NCBI GenBank assembly: GCA_017431005.1 | Contig: JAFRLY010000045.1 | Location: 1-64,000 of the forward strand | Reading direction: 5' to 3' | Source of the DNA: Clostridia bacterium | GTDB taxonomy: Bacteria > Bacillota > Clostridia > Christensenellales > Aristaeellaceae | DNA length: 64,000 nucleotides | Shown here: piece after piece, positions 61,991 to 64,000 of the stretch | How the letters are laid out: each line of letters opens with the position of its first letter | Position numbering within the stretch: the first letter of the stretch is position 1 | Made by a program: the position numbers and the translations under genes | Notes under the pieces: generated by a model | Database searches by the model: none | What the model was told of the DNA's origin: nothing | What the model saw: only the letters and a program-made list of their open reading frames with translations

Positions 61991-63472
61991 TTACAGGGTG
62001 ACGCCCTGCTTGAAGATCGCCAGGTCATGGAATCCGTTGGCCTCGTTGCGCGTTTTCTCTCCGCTCGCTGTGGCCAGCACCTTGTCCATCAGCTCCTGTC
62101 CCAGCTCCGCCAGCGTCATTCCGTCCAGCAGCCGTCCCGCGTTGAAATCGATCCAGTTTTTCTTATGAGCCGCCAGCGGGGAGTTGGAGGAAATCTTGAT
62201 CGTCGGCACCGGACATCCGAAGGGTGTTCCGCGGCCGGTGGAGAACAGCACCAGCTGCGCTCCGGAAACGCTCAGCGCCGTGGAAGCCACCAGATCGTTG
62301 CCCGGCGCGGACAGCAGATTCAGGCCGGGGGTGCTGACGCGCTCGCCGTAAGCCAGTACGCCTTTGACCGGGGAGGATCCGCTCTTCTGGGTGCAGCCCA
62401 GCGCCTTGTCCTCCAGGGTGGTGATGCCGCCGGCCTTGTTGCCCGGGGAAGGATTCTCATAAACCGGCATATGGTAGGACTCGAAATACCCCTTGAAATC
62501 ATTGATCAGATGAACCGTCTTACCGAACAGCTCCTCTGTTTCGCAGCGGTCCATCAGAATGGTTTCCGCTCCGAACATCTCGGGCACCTCCGTCAGGATC
62601 GTGCTGCCGCCCATGGATGTCAGCAGATCCGAGAACACACCGATCGTGGGATTGGCGGTAATGCCGCTCAGTCCGTCGGATCCGCCGCACTTCAGCCCGA
62701 CCACCAGCTGATCTGCGCCGCAGGGAATCCGCTGATCCTGCTGCATCCTTGCCGCCAGCTCCTCCAGCAGCTTCTCCCCTTCGGCGACCTCATCCTCAAC
62801 CTGCTGGCTGATCAGGAAGCGCACCCGGCTCGCGTCATATTCCCCCATATAGGGTTTGATCTGGTCGATGCCGCTGTTCTCGCATCCCAGGCCCAGCAGC
62901 AGCACGCCGCCGGCGTTGGGATGGGTGGCCAGGGATGCCAGCACCTTCCGCGTGTTGTTCTGGTCATCTCCCAGCTGCGAGCAGCCGTAGGGATGCGTAA
63001 AGGCGTATACGCCCTCCACGCTTCCGCCCACCAGCCGCTGGGCCTTTTTGACCAGGGTGTTGGCGATATCGTTCACGCAGCCCACCGTCGGCAGGATCCA
63101 CAGCTCATTGCGGATACCCGGCCGTCCGGCGGCCCTGGGATAGCCCATGAAGGTGGCAGGCTCCCGCTTCTCCGTTTTCGGATGCGTCGGATTCCAGCTG
63201 TATTCCTTCGCGCCGCTCAGCAGTGTATGCAGATTGTGGGTATGCACATGTCCGCCCTGCGGAATATCCGCTGTCGCCTCACCGATGGGATATCCGTACT
63301 TGATGACCGGCTCTCCTTTTCTGATGTCCCTGAGGGCAATCTTGTGCCCCATGGGAATATCCTCCTGCAGCGTCACCCTGATGCCGCCGGCTTCAGTCAC
63401 TGTACCGGCTGCCAGGGGCTTCAGGGCTACAGCCACCATATCCTTCTCTGTAATCCGAACCGTCTCGTTCAT
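61991..63472 (-). CDS. uxaA: Altronate dehydratase
   Basis: 493 residues. N-terminal SAF domain (AVALKPLAAGTVTEAGGIRV, then GHKIALRDIRKGEPVIKYG) and the large C-terminal domain with HPYGCSQLGDDQNNTRKVL, LGLGCENSGIDQI, LKCGGSDGLSGITANP, and STGRGTPFGCPVPTIKI. It dehydrates altronate to 2-keto-3-deoxygluconate in galacturonate breakdown. RBS GAGGAGA. It is preceded by uxaB. Confidence 0.96.
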   Translation of the reverse strand: MNETVRITEKDMVAVALKPLAAGTVTEAGGIRVTLQEDIPMGHKIALRDIRKGEPVIKYGYPIGEATADIPQGGHVHTHNLHTLLSGAKEYSWNPTHPKTEKREPATFMGYPRAAGRPGIRNELWILPTVGCVNDIANTLVKKAQRLVGGSVEGVYAFTHPYGCSQLGDDQNNTRKVLASLATHPNAGGVLLLGLGCENSGIDQIKPYMGEYDASRVRFLISQQVEDEVAEGEKLLEELAARMQQDQRIPCGADQLVVGLKCGGSDGLSGITANPTIGVFSDLLTSMGGSTILTEVPEMFGAETILMDRCETEELFGKTVHLINDFKGYFESYHMPVYENPSPGNKAGGITTLEDKALGCTQKSGSSPVKGVLAYGERVSTPGLNLLSAPGNDLVASTALSVSGAQLVLFSTGRGTPFGCPVPTIKISSNSPLAAHKKNWIDFNAGRLLDGMTLAELGQELMDKVLATASGEKTRNEANGFHDLAIFKQGVTL

Positions 63473-63496
63473 CTCCGGTCTCCTCTCTATCCGATA

Positions 63497-63527
63497 ACCG
63501 CCCCGGGAGATCTCCTTCCGGGGCGGT
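63497..63527 (-). other. Hairpin between uxaB and uxaA
   Basis: ACCGCCCCGG/CCGGGGCGGT perfect ten-base stem with an 11-base loop that contains a GAGATCTC palindrome. There is no U-run, so it is more likely an mRNA processing or stability element that sets the relative levels of the two proteins than a terminator. Confidence 0.6.
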
Positions 63528-63542
63528 ACAGAATCATGTTTT

Positions 63543-64000
63543 TTACAGGCACTGCTGATAGGCTTTCAGGGCGCCCTCGTTCCGGATGGTCTTCAGCCCG
63601 CAGATCACGGCCTGCTCCAGGCCTTCCACCTGTGTCAGATCCTGGCCCCACATCTGCTCATTGGTCAGCACGGCGTGCACCAGCTCTTCCGCGCTGTCCC
63701 CGCGGTGCGCCCAGTAGAATTCCAGCGCCCACCGGTCGTCGCTCACGGTGTATTCATTGCCCTTGGGCCGGCGGCAGACCAGGCCCTTGTCGTTCAGCTC
63801 CTGAATATCGCTGGAATAGAAGGCGATGTAGGCCGCCAGGCTCATGGTCAGGCAGGGAGGCAGCGCCTTTTTCTGCTCCACATAGTCCAGGAAGGTGGGC
63901 ATATTCCGGGCCCGCCACTTGGAGGTGGAGTTCAGGGAAATGCTCATCAGTTCGTGATTCACGAAGGGATTGTTGAACCGGTCCTGCACGGCGGAAGCAA
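63543..64000 (-). CDS. uxaB: Tagaturonate reductase, C-terminal part (5' end outside window)
   Basis: The frame is open to the window edge (ASAVQDRFNNPFVNHEL), so only the last 152 or so residues are visible. The stretch DRFNNPFVNHELMSISLNST followed by SKWRARNMPTFLDY is characteristic of UxaB. It reduces tagaturonate to altronate with NADH, feeding UxaA. It is the first gene visible in a run continuing to the fucosidase. Confidence 0.88.
   Translation of the reverse strand, partial: ASAVQDRFNNPFVNHELMSISLNSTSKWRARNMPTFLDYVEQKKALPPCLTMSLAAYIAFYSSDIQELNDKGLVCRRPKGNEYTVSDDRWALEFYWAHRGDSAEELVHAVLTNEQMWGQDLTQVEGLEQAVICGLKTIRNEGALKAYQQCL

Overview
The window reads as chromosome from a strictly fermentative gut or rumen member of the Bacillota (Clostridia). 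The reasons are a PolC-type DNA polymerase III, AGGAGG-type ribosome binding sites, consensus sigma-A promoters, the order frr-uppS-cdsA-dxr-rseP-ispG-polC, and many genes for plant cell-wall sugars. The closest protein I can recall is the rumen cinnamoyl esterase Est1E of Butyrivibrio. An order such as Christensenellales is possible, but I cannot fix the lineage from sequence alone. G+C is mostly about 50-55 %, with AT-richer patches between about 1.8 and 7 kb. No tRNA, rRNA, CRISPR array, transposase or integrase was found.

Positions 1-13.5 kb form an accessory strip. Almost every intact gene is on the plus strand, is a single self-contained unit with its own ribosome binding site, and belongs to a small-molecule-modifying or sensing family: GNAT acetyltransferases, small P-loop kinases, an aminoglycoside-phosphotransferase-like kinase, a HAD hydrolase, a MerR regulator, an MFS exporter and XRE regulators. 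Between them lie gene fossils. These are a 200-bp tail copy of the flavin reductase gene, a truncated GNAT, a dead XRE-ImmA/IrrE pair on the minus strand, and a chimera of a GNAT piece joined to a kinase tail. The MerR gene has a 19-bp-spacer promoter with a dyad. The MFS gene has a leader ORF overlapped by a long hairpin.

Positions 13.5-30 kb hold a GH39 xylosidase-like gene with an AEC transporter, divergent from a feruloyl esterase; a run of small enzymes and regulators; a dihydrouridine synthase; a malate module (malic enzyme, 2-hydroxycarboxylate transporter, an unrecognised protein, a STAS protein); and a tight trio of radical SAM protein, AAA ATPase and deoxyinosine glycosylase. From 30 to 34 kb there is an envelope O-acylation operon (SGNH, DUF4358-like lipoprotein, MBOAT, DHHW protein). 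It ends at a terminator shared with a convergent GH115-like glucuronidase gene. A NUDIX protein, a 2-hydroxyacid dehydrogenase and L-fucose isomerase follow.

At 39.7-40.6 kb there is a collapsed potassium locus: the start of a TrkH-type gene, the end of kdpD and the start of kdpE are fused by deletions. Next come argH, a fructuronate-reductase/mannitol-dehydrogenase-family gene, a MATE exporter and a marR gene with a perfect operator dyad over its promoter. The minus strand from 57 to 45 kb is the conserved frr-uppS-cdsA-dxr-rseP-ispG-polC cluster followed by an aldose epimerase. The window ends with a GH51 arabinofuranosidase divergent from a sodium:solute symporter, then a uxaB-uxaA-GH29 fucosidase run. 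Together the carbohydrate genes fit use of glucuronoarabinoxylan and pectin: xylosidase, arabinofuranosidase, glucuronidase, feruloyl esterase, and fucose and galacturonate catabolism.
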